Positions 49,645-62,766 of a stretch of DNA of 64,000 nucleotides are shown piece after piece. The notes below the pieces were generated by a model. The model saw only the letters and a list, made by a program, of their open reading frames with translations. It had not been told where the DNA came from and ran no database searches. Numbering within the stretch: position 1 is the stretch's first letter; each line of letters opens with the position of its first letter. The stretch lies in assembly GCA_964030475.1 (NCBI GenBank), contig CAXIPT010000002.1, positions 20,149,552 through 20,213,551 of the forward strand, written 5' to 3'. The stretch is from Tethya wilhelma (taxonomy: Eukaryota > Porifera > Demospongiae > Tethyida > Tethyidae). The translations under genes and the position numbers were made by a program.

Positions 49645-51435
49645 NGTGTGTGTGTGTACGTGTATGTGTGTGCATGCATTCAATGGGTAGAGAGAGAGCT
49701 AGTAAGTAGTCACACTGTCTGCTGGTCAAGTTCCTCCCATACTAAACAAGGATACACCTGCCCATCAATCTGCTTACAGTAGGGGAAAACCACAACAGAA
49801 TTACACTATTCATGTACTCTAAAGCTATTACTCAGTACTGAGAACTGTTGTCCTTTTCAGACTAAAAGCTGCACACTTGTGTGCCCCAATAATAGAGTAT
49901 AAATACTCCTTACGACGAAAAAAGCTCAAAACTTTTACCATAGTATTGTAAAAATATATAGGTACAGGAACAAAACTTGTCTACCCGTCTAAAATAGTTT
50001 ATCAGCTGATCCACAATCTTTTCTATGGTCACACCAATCCACTCCTGGTTACCAGGTACACACAATGTGGTCTAGGGTCGACTAGGCACAAAGAGTGAGG
50101 TGTTTGCCACTAGCTAGAGCACGTGTGGTAAGTATTCAGTTACACAAATGGCCTCAATTGTTCAAACAGATATGTGGGCACCTAACTGACTGTGTGCAAT
50201 CAGCACAACCAACATTCAACTGACTTCCATTGGAGCACAGGTGTTTGATTAAACGGTATAGCTCGCAACCTGTGCATATGTTACATAGACCAAACATCTT
50301 GCAATGCAGTATAGTTTCTCAAGAGTGGTGAACTATGCATGCAAAATGTTCACAAATTATTTCAATAGAAACAATGTATCTTACAATTAATCTTTCCTAC
50401 ACAATTTTACCTCCTAAAGTAAACTCTCTGCATTAACTACTGCCTAGGTGGTTCCATAATGCTAATCCGATCAATAAAAACATTAGAGGTTATCGGTCCA
50501 AATCAATATTATGTATATTTTCTATCCGTTGTTTCACAATATAATATACTTACAATGCCATTGAGTTTCAACAACAGAGTATGCATAATGCATCACATAT
50601 TACAATCCAAAACTCCCTACATTTTTGTTGCATGGTTGTAATGACAATGACAGGCAGTGAATGGTAACCCTATGGCTTGGATGCATGCTGAGAGAGTTCA
50701 CACTGTGGTAACTCTCAGAAGGAAACAAAAGTGTTGTACTATACGATGAAAGGAAATAATATCACATGCAACACACAGAGTGGGGCTTAACTGAAGAAAT
50801 CCAATAAGGCAATATTGCATACAATGGCTAAATACTGGTACATCTATTTATACAGCCAGTTATGCATAATAATAATAATAATGTCATGCATTAAATTTCG
50901 AATGCATTTATATATTCCTAAATTGTTTGCATGCAAAGTGTACCTGTAGTGGTAGTCGACAACAGTGATTCCTCCATTGGACTCGTTCAGCAACACACGA
51001 GGCTCAGTTTCATTAAGATACATTTTGTAGATTGTGAGTTGAGAAGCAATGATCATGTATGGAGGGCTGCAATAAAGATTATAATATTATGCTAGTGTTA
51101 ATGACATGGCAAAGAGACACAATTCATTGTTGATATTACTACGACCACAGTGTTTTGACAGCTAAGAACATATATAGCCGATCACCCCTGCAGCATATTT
51201 AACCACAGAATTCTTCTTGCAGGAGGCCACCCACGTGGACTTGCATGCATGAGTGAGCATGCAATTGAGTGAACATGCAATGCACACTGACTGCTTACAC
51301 TTCGGCTAGATCATCTTGTCCTGTTGCTGTCCCATTCTGGGCTGCAGTGGGAGTTGCTTGAAGAGCAAAGCTTAGAAGAATGAGCATCAAAATCCTAACT
51401 CCATCCTTACACATATTTCGCAGAGCCATTTCCAT
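44469..51435 (-). CDS. Orphan receptor B: YWTD propeller, two EGF modules, mucin-like stalk, single TM
   Basis: Exons on the minus strand are 51299-51435 (start [11 protein letters not shown], signal helix [11 protein letters not shown]), 50944-51066, 49139-49257, 48876-49035, 48386-48786, 48152-48268, 47925-48047, 47177-47583, 45485-45554 and 44469-44842. The exon plan is the same as receptor A. YWTD motifs include [23 protein letters not shown] and [11 protein letters not shown] modules are [18 protein letters not shown] and the calcium-binding [16 protein letters not shown]. The stalk of about 130 residues is Ser/Thr-rich. The TM helix ([15 protein letters not shown], then [11 protein letters not shown]) spans two exons. 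The tail of about 110 residues is Ser-rich with SSARSSFRP and a Tyr-containing FYFHYADTN. The acceptor of the last exon follows a long CT (GA on plus) microsatellite. Confidence 0.8.
44849..44926. repeat. (GA)n microsatellite with N at 44926
   Basis: On the minus strand this CT run supplies the pyrimidine tract before the acceptor of receptor B's last exon (upper end 44842). Confidence 0.9.
45070..45243. repeat. Two-copy ~52-bp tandem duplication plus (CA)n
   Basis: Two adjacent copies of a unit containing AGTGTGTTACTTCCACATGG and AAAAACTACAC occupy about 45074-45175, with few differences. A CA microsatellite follows (45183-45243). All lie in an intron of receptor B. Confidence 0.85.
49574..49668. 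repeat. (GT)n microsatellite with N at 49645
   Basis: A long GT tract in an intron of receptor B, with unresolved length. Confidence 0.9.
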
Positions 51436-52352
51436 CAGTGACGGTATTTCTTAGCAGAACAGTCTTTTTTTTTTTTTTTTTTTTGCCAGAATGCAAGTTC
51501 TACAAGACAACGTAGCTGTACAGCTATAAGTGTATCTGGATGGCTCTGTCTTTATATACTCTCCAAGACCACTGGGTGGTTTACAGTTTGTCACCCCAGG
51601 CGGTTGGTTTGCGGTCATCTAACACTGCAGCTGTGTATCGCATGTCAGCATTTAAATCCAGCGGTGAGATCAAACGTTTAATGTACCATTATTAGGTTAA
51701 GTGGACCGACAGGAAATGATAGTGGGCTGTGCTTCAAACTGCAACTTACGTGGGCAATACTGGCCCCTTGTAGTGCACTGATGTGTGCGGGGAATTCTCT
51801 AAGCTGCACGCGTTACTTTAGAGTTAAAAATACTTTCTATCTTTAATTTACTACTAAACTCCTCTTTCAAAGGTTGTCATGTGAACTATAGCATGATGCT
51901 GAGGTTTATTTATGTCTTTGAAAGTGATATATGGTGCTGACTTTGCAACAACAATATCAATCATGTACAAAGCATTAATTGAAAGGTCTTCCCTGTGATT
52001 ATGTACCTGCACCTGTACCATGTGAAGAAACCAGAGCAGGTTCACGGCAACAGACTGTGTGCTTAGAGAGTTTTTTGAGCATGGAGCAGTTAATTATTAC
52101 CATGGTACAATAATTATTCGATAGTAGTTTTGGTTTAGCAAGCATCTCAGCTGCTTGCATGGACACTTGCAATTGTGTGTTATGTAAGTCCCATTATCTA
52201 ACCATAGCCACCTGTCAAACACTTCAAATTGAGTTAATGATATATATAGTTATATTGCAGTGTATAGTGTACAAAATAATGATGAGATCTTGCACCTCAG
52301 CAGCCTGTAAGCATCCCACTAAATTAACCTCCAATGGTTGAGTGGCATAGAC

Positions 52353-52472
52353 CACTCACACAGTCATCACATTCACATTCACAGTCACACAGTCACATGC
52401 ACACATTCACACAGTCACAGTCATACAGTCACACATGCAGCCACAGTCACGCAGTCACACTGTCACACATGT
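52353..52472. repeat. CACAGT-type minisatellite
   Basis: Degenerate tandem words TCACACAG/TCACAG/TCACATG fill about 120 bp of the B-C intergenic region. Confidence 0.75.
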
Positions 52473-53546
52473 GGAGTTTGTGAATCATCTACTGTGAATG
52501 TATGACATACTGGGATGATTTCATCCAACCACTCAATCATTTATTTATGTATACACACCAACAAAGGTGCAATGAGAGGCGAGGAGATACAGACAACAAC
52601 AACAAATTAATAGCTAGTAATTTAAAAGGTCCAAGTCTCTAAATTGGACTTTCCTAATAATGTGATCCCATAATTATAAACTCATATATCTAGATTTGGC
52701 CATAAAGTAATAATAATAATAATAATATTGAGACTAAAAATGATTAGCTATAATCTTTAGAATCCTGCAATCAGTGAGGATATTTTTGACCAGCATCAGA
52801 TGCTTGAGACCACATGTTGTGTGTGTGCAGACAGTAGAAGAGAGCACTATATAATTATACTGGTTCACTGTCAACAACAACAACAACAACAAAACAAGAA
52901 GCCACTGGATTATTTGTGGTACAATATAATTAAACTACAATTATTGCAGCTAGCTTCTTTTGCTTTTGTATATACCATCTTCGTCTTGTGGCTAGGGATC
53001 TGTTCCTGACAACCTGATTATTCTCTTTCTCCTAGCATATGCCAGTCAAGGTAATGCTCTTGAAATAAGCCACGATTAGAGCCACGATGCATGCCAGTGG
53101 TACATCAATTGGAGAACATGATGAGCAAGGAGTATTATGTTACAGAGCTAGAAAAGTATTTTTACCTAGTACATTGCATGAATGGTTCCAGCTCCACCAC
53201 CACAGCTGGCTATAACTATATTATGGTACTGAGCACACTTTGGTCGAAACAAAACGTATACATCAGCATCAATTTCTTTCTCAACCCACGAATCAATCAT
53301 TAATGATCAATTATAATTGACAAGTTCATTGAAATACATGCATTTATGTAAATGAGTGCATGCATTGTGTGTGTAAAATAGCATTAATTAAATGTGTGCA
53401 TAGATGGATACACACAATGGGCTTGTGTATTGCTATGGCAACCGAAGTGTGCTTAAGTGGGGGACCTCGTTGTAAGCTTGTTCAATCAGCTGTTTGTGGT
53501 CTATCATTGGAATGCCCACTTACAATAATTAAGCAACATCTACTGC

Positions 53547-53549
<3 letters not shown>

Positions 53550-53594
<45 letters not shown>
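53550..53594. repeat. (GT)n microsatellite
   Basis: A pure GT tract in the B-C intergenic region. Confidence 0.9.
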
Positions 53595-53595
<1 letters not shown>

Positions 53596-55965
53596 TTGAT
53601 TTTATTTTATCTCAAGTATTCATCTATCTTTGTACTATTATGCTAGCTAAAGCATAGATTATAATGGGGCCAGCCAGTGAACAAGGTGATGGGGTGGATT
53701 AGGATATCTTCCAGATACCTTTGTTGCAAGTGTGCATGCATCACAATATATTGTGGACAATCATGCATACATACAGTGGCTGCAGAAAATGTTCCTGCAC
53801 CATGGTAGCACCTTTAACATGGCGTGCTGTTCACAAGCATATAATTATATAAGTGGACGCAACCCCATGAAATATCATGATTACTTAGAAATTTTACCAC
53901 GCATGTACTGGGAGTGGTTTAAGTGTAACAAATTTGCTAAACCAGAGATTAAGTGCCTCCGCTTGTGTTGTGGGCCTGCTAAATGAGTTGGTTTCCAGAC
54001 TTATTACCAACCTTCACACCTATGTGTATACAACAGCCTTGTACGTTCTCATGCCAGCTGACTACCACTCTATGCACTCAATAAACGAAGGCTCAATGAG
54101 AGCTGGAGTGACGGGCATAAACAAAAACAAAGTGAAAAGTGTTTTGCATTGTGGGATGGTCACGGTGTGCAGGAAAGTCCAGCCACAATGGAGCCAACTA
54201 GGGACCCACTGATTTAATTACTGCACTATCAGCTGATAACACTCTCAGACTGCATGGTTTGGGGTTGTGTGTATTTGGTATACACCTTCCCTTGGCAAAT
54301 AGGCCCCAAAGGGACACTTCACATTAATACTGCTTCCTACAAGTGCATTAATAGATTGTTATGCTTAAAAGCATACATTTCTCTACTCACAATTAGTATT
54401 AATCCAATAATCAATGATTTTTTGCCTCTGTGATAGGCCTAAGTGCATTGCTAAAACTGGACAGTATAATAATTATTATTAAGTCATCATGCAGGGATCG
54501 ATAAAACTCAAAGTCTCAATTGTGAAATGTTGCCTCAACAGGATGCATTGATGTTGCCACTGTAGAGACACAAAAGTAATAATACTGTACCTTTATACCT
54601 TGACCATGCAAGAGTGATAGTTCTGGCTCACATGACTTTGTTTACTATGATGCTAAACAATCATCTTGTTTAGCCAGTTTATCACTCATAAAGAGTCCAT
54701 TGATCTCCAGCACACATGCAGGCTCAGGAAACAGCAATATTAGGTTACCTAATGGCAAGGTTAGTGGACGTGTTTAGAGTGTCTGGGATTATTAGTGTGG
54801 GTTGAGTGGCACAAGACCCAGCTGTGTGATGTGGAGGCTTTGAGAGAGAGAGAGAGAGGGAGAGAGCTAGTGAAAATGTATTAAGATGGACCACGCACTG
54901 CATGATATTACTCACCTTAGCACTCTGCTCATGCTCACAGTCTACTATATAATATTATGGTCGTGGAATTGATGGAATTAAGATCCACATAATCATATAG
55001 ACTGGTTAGCAAATGTTCACATATCCCATATGTATGGCTCACGATATTCAAAGTAAATGTGCATGAACTGAAGTTACTACAAATCCATGAATTATTCGCT
55101 GTTGTTGTTGTGTGTTGTTTTTGCTGCTTCGTAATCCAACCGCAGACCGTGCAACCTCATGAGTAGACATCCTGTATTATCATGTGAACTACTCAAGACA
55201 TGGTCACCACTAGCTGTATAGCTTAATGTGCACCTGCCACAGTGACGGACAAAAGTCTGAATCAACAATTAATGCAGTGTGAGTTCCTCTCACTTCAGTG
55301 GTTGTTGTTGAGGGTCGCTCATATGAATGGATACATTCACTTAATTAAGTAATGCCAGAGCCTAGAAGACTAGTACTTGTACACACTGTCTTGGTCACCC
55401 AAACAAAACCTAGACCCACATGTGTACAGACTAAGAGTACTCTCTCATGGAGCTGCACTGGCTTTTTTTACCACTAACCACGCACCTCCAGAAGGAGAAG
55501 GAACCTAAATAAATGTAGATCTATTATATGGGTACAATGGTCAATTTTACCCACTCTCTTTAGTAGTGAGACATGTTGTCGTGTACACTGCGCACTCAGT
55601 TGCAGGTGTTGTTGTGATGACACGATTGTACGTGTTACAGGTCAACCTCGCCTAACCGTCTGAAGTACCTCAGCGGTTGTTTGTTTGTTTGAATTGCACC
55701 GACTACTATACGGTGTGGTCAGTTTACAGCTCTAATTTAAGGCCACGTGTTCTCGTCCGCCTTTGTAATTATCGTTTCAACTTTGCTTTGAATTCAAATT
55801 TTATACAAGCAAGATTGAAGTCACGTCCTTGATGTTCTAATCGTTTGAACTTTCCAATTTCCTATAAAGCAGTGCGATAAAAGAGTGCGGTTCGCTACTG
55901 AAACAATTTCCAGTGCAACTTTTTGGCTGAAGAAGTTACTACTCAAAACTTGGATCACACTAAAG

Positions 55966-58900
55966 ATGTCGGCATTCAGTCTTCTCTTCTCGATCTGTCT
56001 AGCTGTCTCACTGTTGAATATCGACTTCAGCATTGCTCAACAGAGTGTTGTTGTCTCAGAAGATTCCAGCAGTCAAATGTAAGCTACTTGATGAACGTGC
56101 TAAGTGGCTGTAAAGTGACTTGTTACATTGTCACTCACTTATCTACTTAGCATTACATTATTTTAATGGTCCGAAGGGGCCTCAGATTAAGTAAACCATA
56201 TTATTAGCACTTGTATGTGGTTTTTCTACATTCATTTTGCACTGTGAGTTTGTGATAAATAATTTATAGTGATGCAATGTTGTGTTCTTCCCTACATGCA
56301 GTGCTCCCTACCTCCTCTTTACTCAATCCAATCGTATACTCATCCTCCACCTCAACGAAACTACTCCACGTATCTTGCACAATGAATCTGGGGCAGCTAC
56401 AATAAGTTCCGTGGATTACCACTACAGGTACATAAATTATACATGAGATTGGCTGTGTGTGCTCCTTCATAAGATTCCCCATATTTATGGCAAGTGTGAT
56501 TGAAGGGGTTGATTAGCAAACTAATTAATTATTATAATAGGACTTAGTGTATTTGAACATAGATATTATACTGTAGTATCTATGATCTGAGTAAAGCCTA
56601 GATCATGGAAGACCCCCTTATGCCCCTACTAATTGTTTAGAAAATACATTCCATGTGTATCATATACACTGTTGTATTCTAGTGATATTTGTATACTAAC
56701 TATTATATACTCTGCATTACTGTTATGACTGCATGCATGCCAGATATACAGTACCAGTTTAACAATTCCATTGTGGGAAGCGTCAGCTATCTTCTGTTTA
56801 GACTTCCACCCAATTACAAGCATCACTTTTGCATATAAGCACCATTGAAATAGACTACACTACTCTTTGGCTTATATTGCAAGCAATCGATCTTATTGAC
56901 CCACCTTTAAATATTTTCAGCCAAATATTTCACGTTAGTCGCCATATCTAGAAGGATAATTACATTTGAGCTGCCAACGTAGAACCTAAAGTTAGACCAC
57001 ACAGTGTAAGCCCACTAACATACACAGCTGGCTGGTATTATGGCCTACTTCACAAAATATTGCATTATATTTTGTGAACTATGAAAGGTTCACATGCATT
57101 CTCTTCAATGGCTTAAAATATTTATTTCAGGGTGTAATTAAAACTCATAGGCCAAGCACCACTCTTCAATCATCATCTGATCGTAAAATCATCTTTTGTC
57201 AGCTGAACTATTCTGTTAGATGTGGTTTGTAGGTTTTCTTCTTACCCTTCTGTTTGATAATGACATCACTGAAGCAGTACAATCAGTTGTGAGATGAAAG
57301 GGACTATTTACTACCTTAGGCAGTAAAGTGCTGCTCTGGTACTGTTCTCACAGTCACAAAAGCCAACCACAATTACATAATGTCGAGTTTTTCAATCCAA
57401 ACTCAAAATATCTTTGCTTAGCAACTCAAACCATCAGGTGTCATCTCCAGTTAGTATTTCCTTTCAGGAAGAGATAATAGCTGTACCAGTAGGTTGATCT
57501 CTGTACATTCCTTGCTCATTCAAGCAATGCTTGCTAACCAGGTCAATTATTATTGCCAAGAGTGTATTATTATTGCTAATTGATGGTTTACCTCCCACGT
57601 TTTTGTCTTCTCTCTAACTCATTTCAGGTTAAACTTAGTGTTTTGGCTAACCAGTAGTTTTGTGCTCCCAGCAAGACTCAAGTGTGCTACATTGGATGGA
57701 AGCTCCCTCAAAAACGAAACCACGTTGGTCACCATAGGCAGGGACAACAATCCAAGTGAGTATGTATACTTAGACTGCTTGCATGTACACTAATTTGGGA
57801 AATTGCCTTCACCTATTGTGGGTAATGGAGTTATTTGGTGGTTTGAATAAGCACAAATGCAGCAGACTGAACAATTTGAAAAGGGTATATTTATACATTT
57901 TTGAGTGAAAACACCAATGCCCTCCTATAGTAGGTTTCAAACTACCCATTGCAGACATCTACATTGCTGCAGGGAGAAAAGATAATGAGTTTAATTTGTG
58001 GTCATATTTCAAACCAACTGATCAAATTTCAAACTGGTCTACAATATTAATTAGCACTGACCCAGTTTCCCCAACTTGAAAAGCTAGAAATATGACCCTC
58101 CAGCTCTTCAGGATGCTGCCATGAACAAGATAGTCTATACCAAATTTGTGGGTTCATAAACTTTGTTAGTGTGTTTTTGCAAGAGTCTCTTCTGGTTGGG
58201 TACAGTGTTCATAGCTGAGACCACTTGGGTTTCTTTGCAAGGATTCTGATGCATGACCACGATGTGAAACACTCTCCATCTGTTCTTATCAACATAGTTG
58301 ATCTGACTGTGGATTGGATAAATGATAAGGTTTACTGGACTGACAGCTCTCCCACAAAAATTACTGTCTACGACCTTCAAACAAATGAGCAGTCTGTATT
58401 TCGTGATTTTCATGGAACTACCGTACGACCTGCAAGACTTGGGGTACTACCAGGATTAAATACTGGGTAAGTAATACTTTTATTTGATTCTATTACGATA
58501 AATAATTTTGATGCATTCCAAATAATTTTACAGGCATATCTATATGCTTGGACACACTTCTCCACAAACTGTGAAGCTGTTCAAATTTCCTATCGATGGA
58601 ACAGGTCAGACAGTGCTGAGAGACAATATTCGCTGTGGTGGTGGTCTTAGCATCGACATCACAACAAATAATGTCTACTGGAATGATCCCTGTAACAGGG
58701 ACCTCGAGACAGTCAAAGTAGATGGATCACAGTACTCTGTTGCTTACAGTATACCGACCACGAATGGGATTGTACCCAGTATTGCCTTGTACGACAATGT
58801 ATTCTACTACTTACAAGGCACAGTTCTCTATGCAGCTGATCTCAGCTCAGATGGTAAACCATCGGCTCTCTACAATTCTGAATCAATTTCACTTTCAAAG

Positions 58901-60885
58901 CTTCAAGTTGTTCACCCTTTAAAGCAACCAGGTAACACAAATTTTTGAGTGCATTTATAAGTAAGGCTGCTAGTTGGTAGTGTTTGGTTTCTAGTCATGC
59001 TCTATTATGAGAATTAGCTGTGGCCTGAGACATGTCCTCAGAAGTAATGTCTATGACACATGTTGTGATGCAGTACCTTTTGATGCTTGGTGTAATACAA
59101 TCATATCCTTTTGGGTCAGGAAATTAACTACACTTTAGGAAATGCATGCAGTTGTTATGTATAAGAGATGAATTCCATTTGATAATGTCACCCCTGAACC
59201 TAATCAGCACATTCCATTTATGCACTCCCAACACTGTCACGATGCATCATGCAGGTATAATAACTATTTCGACCTCTGGCCCCAGTGAGCAGCCCCCCAC
59301 AGAACCAGAGTTGATCGTACCGACACCAACTCCCTCTGCTACTCCTCCCACTTCCTCTCCTGTTGCTATAGTTACCACTAGTTTAACCACACCCACTAGT
59401 ACCTCAGCTCTCCCGCTACCTGCGGAGGTGACCACAGTGATGACAACACACCACACTAGCATGCTCTCAAGCACCATGGCTCCACCCACCTCATCCAGTC
59501 TGAGTGTGATGACTCAAGTCCAACCCACTCCCTCATTGACAACCGAGGCTGGTGGTTACAAGGCCACGCCCAGTTCAGTGTCTACCACACCCACACCAAA
59601 TATAGAGTCAAATGAAGTAAGTGGTTGAAACTAGCTTCGATGTATTTCCTAGTTTCCAGTTCACTCAAATGTTGCAACGGTACATTATGATGTAGCACTG
59701 AAGCTTGGTGGGTTCAAAGGGTTGTCTTCTGAGGTGCATGATTGGTGCATGCATAGGAAGGAAACAGCTGTTTGGTCATAGCTTGTAAGCATTCAGTGTT
59801 TCAAGGAAGGGAGTGCTATTTCTGAGAATGACTACTTTGAAGCATTTCTAGGACTATAAACATTCAGGATGCCACATACATAACTGTTGGGGAAACATGT
59901 AGTATCATGGAAATGATGATGGCTGTTCTCAATTTGCAGGAACTACTGCTGGAAGGAGAACCACAATCAAACGATGTACCGCTGTTTGTGATCATCGTAC
60001 CAGTAGTTGTGGGTGTGTTGGTTGTACTAGGTGAGCACATGCAGTAAAATTTAAAATAATATTATTGCAATAATTTGTCTCTAAATCTTGCTAGCTAAGT
60101 AACATTAATGTGAAGGGATGATAACTATCGATATTATTGTTGTTTCATTGGATGCAGGTCTTCTCTGTATTGTTCTTGGTCTCATCTACTTCAAGTATCG
60201 TAGAACAAGAAAAGGTTCTTACACAATCAAACAAGTGGTCCAGACACGCCCACACCACCAACGTCAAGCAACACAAGCAGCAAAGCCCAAAAGGGTGAGT
60301 GCATCATCCGATTTCTTCTGGCAGGAGGTTCCTCCCACTAGCCCATCAGCTCGATCCAGCGGCATCGCATCCTCTTCCCCTCTCTGTCTTGAATCGGGAG
60401 TCCACACTGGTTCTCACTCAGCTAGATCCAGTGGTGGGGCGTCTTTCTTCCAAGATACCAGCCATGTTGGCAGTCCATCCGCTAGGTCTAGTGGTGTGGT
60501 GTCTTTCTCTGGACACACTGGCACCTCATCCGCCAGGTCCAGTGGAGTAGTGGCACTCCTGCCGTTGACTCAAGATGCTGGAGGACACACCAGTATTGGT
60601 AGTCCATCTGCTAGATCCAGTGGTGTCGTTTCCTTTGGACAAGATGTTGCAATCAGGAGTCCCTCAGCTCGGTCGAGTGGAATTGTAAGCCCGTCTGCTA
60701 GATCCAGTGGTGTGGTCTCCTTCTCACCTATCTGTCAGGAGTACGGACCTCCCACTAGTCCGGGCTCAGCTCGCTCCAGTGGAGTAGTCTCCTTTTCACC
60801 TCTCCTCCCGTCAGATGAGACAGCTAGCACCAGCGCTGGAGGACCTAGTCCCTTTGATGAGGCACTGCAAGTGGTGCATATATGA
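55966..60885 (+). CDS. Orphan receptor C: YWTD exons, mucin-like stalk, single TM, repeat tail; EGF modules absent
   Basis: Exons are 55966-56078 (start MSAFSLLFSICLAVSLLN, signal peptide), 56302-56427, 57628-57755, 58298-58466, 58534-58931, 59255-59616, 59940-60030 and 60158-60885. The YWTD part has the same exon plan and phases as A and B ([33 protein letters not shown]). The two EGF exons of A and B are missing: the propeller exon joins straight to a Thr/Pro-rich stalk of about 120 residues. The TM helix (VPLFVIIVPVVVGVLVVLGL, then CIVLGLIYF) is again split over two exons. The tail, about 220 residues, is the longest of the three. It carries nine or so copies of a SARSSG(V/I)(V/A) motif spaced irregularly, a pattern suited to repeated basophilic phosphorylation. 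It is divergent from B. Confidence 0.8.
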
Positions 60886-61547
60886 TGTCCTCCAATTTTA
60901 CAGTATTATGTAAACTATATTTTGTTTTGTACTGTTTGTATATTCACTTGTGGAACTCAATCAATTTGTGATCAGTCACAGGTGTAGTGAAAGTTAGCAC
61001 ATGTGGATAATCAAATGCTCCACATTTCTTGGACTGAGTATGTTGTTCTATCGCACTACAGTCTACTTGTATTGTGTTTATCAATGCTGTGCATTATCTG
61101 TTCTTTTATATATATTCGTCATCAGTTCTAGTGATTATTGCGTGTGTATATTGTGTCATTGTCTAATGTGCAACTGTTTGTCATTGGATTTTTTGTACAG
61201 GAAGTTTCATTATTACCAATTAATGTTGCCTGTCCACGTAATTGTTCTGTGATCATGTGATCATATCTCAATGCGTATTAAAGGAGGAACAATGACTGCA
61301 TGTAATTGAACAGCTGCATTAGTTGGTAATGGGTATAAACTATGTCAGCAATTTCTATTGGCAACAAATAATTAACTAATGACTTCTAAAATCAAAAACT
61401 CTACAAACTACTTAAATAAGTTATAATTTGACTATTATAAAGAAAACTAAACATAATGTTTGCAAATTCTGATTATAAAAAAAAAAAGAGAATATCCCTG
61501 TAAACAAACAAAGAAAAGGCTATTCATCAGATGAGTAGATGCTCTGT
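60886..61547. other. Intergenic, receptor C 3' side / crystallin-like copy 1 3' side
   Basis: AT-rich DNA between two convergent genes. No coding sequence or repeat is recognised beyond short A-runs (about 61480). Confidence 0.5.
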
Positions 61548-62766
61548 CTAAGAAACAGGAGGGAGGCCAATTGGAACACTGAGGTCCATGAGTTCGAGCT
61601 CCATACCAATCCCCTTTTCCTTTGCCATCTCCCATATCCTGGTCCCCACTACGATGTCGTGGATGGCAAGACCAACGTTGAAATTGACGATCCTCTCCTG
61701 ATCATTTTCACGGCCTGGTTTCTTTCCGGCAACTATCTCCCCGACCTCAGCGTGTGGTTGAGGCAGCTGGGTGTAAATGCTCTTTGTGAAGCTACAGAAC
61801 TGGGCCCAGTCGTCAACGACTACCTTGTCCATAGCCGTCAAGATCTCACGGTTCCAACCTCCTGCATGAATGGGCAGGACAAGAGCGCCAGGCTTCACCC
61901 ACTTGTCAAAGAAGACAGGCTCCAGGAGTTTTGCAGTAGCAGTGAGAATCACGTCAGCGCCAGAAAATGCTTCCTCTGATGATCCTACTACTTCGATCTT
62001 GACCTTGTCTCCGAGAACAGGTCCAACTTGATCAACAAAGGATTTGATGCTTGGTTCGTACTTGTCATAGATACGAATGGTATCGATTGACGGCAGAACA
62101 TGGGTGAGACAGAGAGCATTGTACTTTCCTTGTACACCAGTTCCAACAATGGCAAGGACCTTGGAGTCTTTACGAGCAAGGTACTTGACTGACACACCAG
62201 AGACTGCAGCTGTACGAATGGCTGTGATGTACGTGCCATCCATTATAGCTGTTGGAAGGCCTACCGATGTGTGTGAACAGAATTAAGTTTTTTAAAATGA
62301 CGACCTATACCAACTGACAGCCACATGCACAATGTTATCTAATATACTATTCTGCTCACCTGTTTTGATGTCATTGAGAACAACAAGTCCAGCAATTGTT
62401 GGCAACCTCTTCTGCATATTGCCTGGGAATCCAGTAACCCATTTTATCCCAGTCTGGTCCAGGTTCTTCAACCATGCTGTTTATTTTTGAATTGTACAAT
62501 TAAAAAATTTTGTCATAAACGTTTACAGTTTCCATAAATATATATTTTCTATCATAATCATGACATTGTATGTAACTACCTGGCATGGCATGGAAAAAGG
62601 CATCAGGCTCGGGGTGAACGGCCAACTTTGGAGGGTTGTCCACTGCTTTCAGTCCGTGTTCATTGAAACTCTTCGTACACAGTTCGACTGTTTCGGCCAA
62701 AGTGAGGCCTACTTGGAGCACATCAGGCTCAGAGAGGTAGAGAAACATCAACTTGTTGGCTGCCAT
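61548..62766 (-). CDS. Mu-crystallin/ornithine cyclodeaminase-like enzyme, copy 1
   Basis: Three exons (62580-62766, 62360-62476, 61548-62260) encode 338 residues, close to vertebrate CRYM (314). The start MAANKLMFLYLSEPDVLQVG and ending LPPVS are both visible. LAIVGTGVQGKYNAL is the NAD(P)-binding Rossmann turn (GxGxQG). AIMDGTYITAIRTAAVSGV and PKLAVHPEPDAFFHAMPG are family substrate-pocket segments. KPGALVLPIHAGGWN and KVVVDDWAQF close the nucleotide side. Family members are ketimine reductases (thyroid-hormone-binding CRYM) or bacterial ornithine cyclodeaminases and alanine dehydrogenases. Which reaction applies is not decided by sequence. It is co-directional with copy 2, and part of exon 3 is nearly identical between them. 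Confidence 0.88.

Larger units (their letters stand above)
51436..55965. other. 4.5-kb intergenic region between receptors B and C
   Basis: Receptors B and C diverge from here, so both promoters should lie near its ends. Contents seen: a T-run (51466-51484), a CACAGT-type minisatellite (52353-52472), short AAT and CAA runs, a (GT)n tract (53550-53594) and AT-rich unique DNA. Open frames at 53360-53599 and 53732-53986 look random: no splice context and no recognisable motif. Confidence 0.55.

Noticed and set aside
52353..52472. CRISPR-like or regulatory array at the CACAGT repeats
   Set aside because: No regular repeat-spacer structure; it is a degenerate minisatellite in a eukaryotic intergenic region.
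52800..54212. Several 60-90 codon open frames between receptors B and C
   Set aside because: No splice context, motif or composition typical of the neighbouring genes; consistent with chance.
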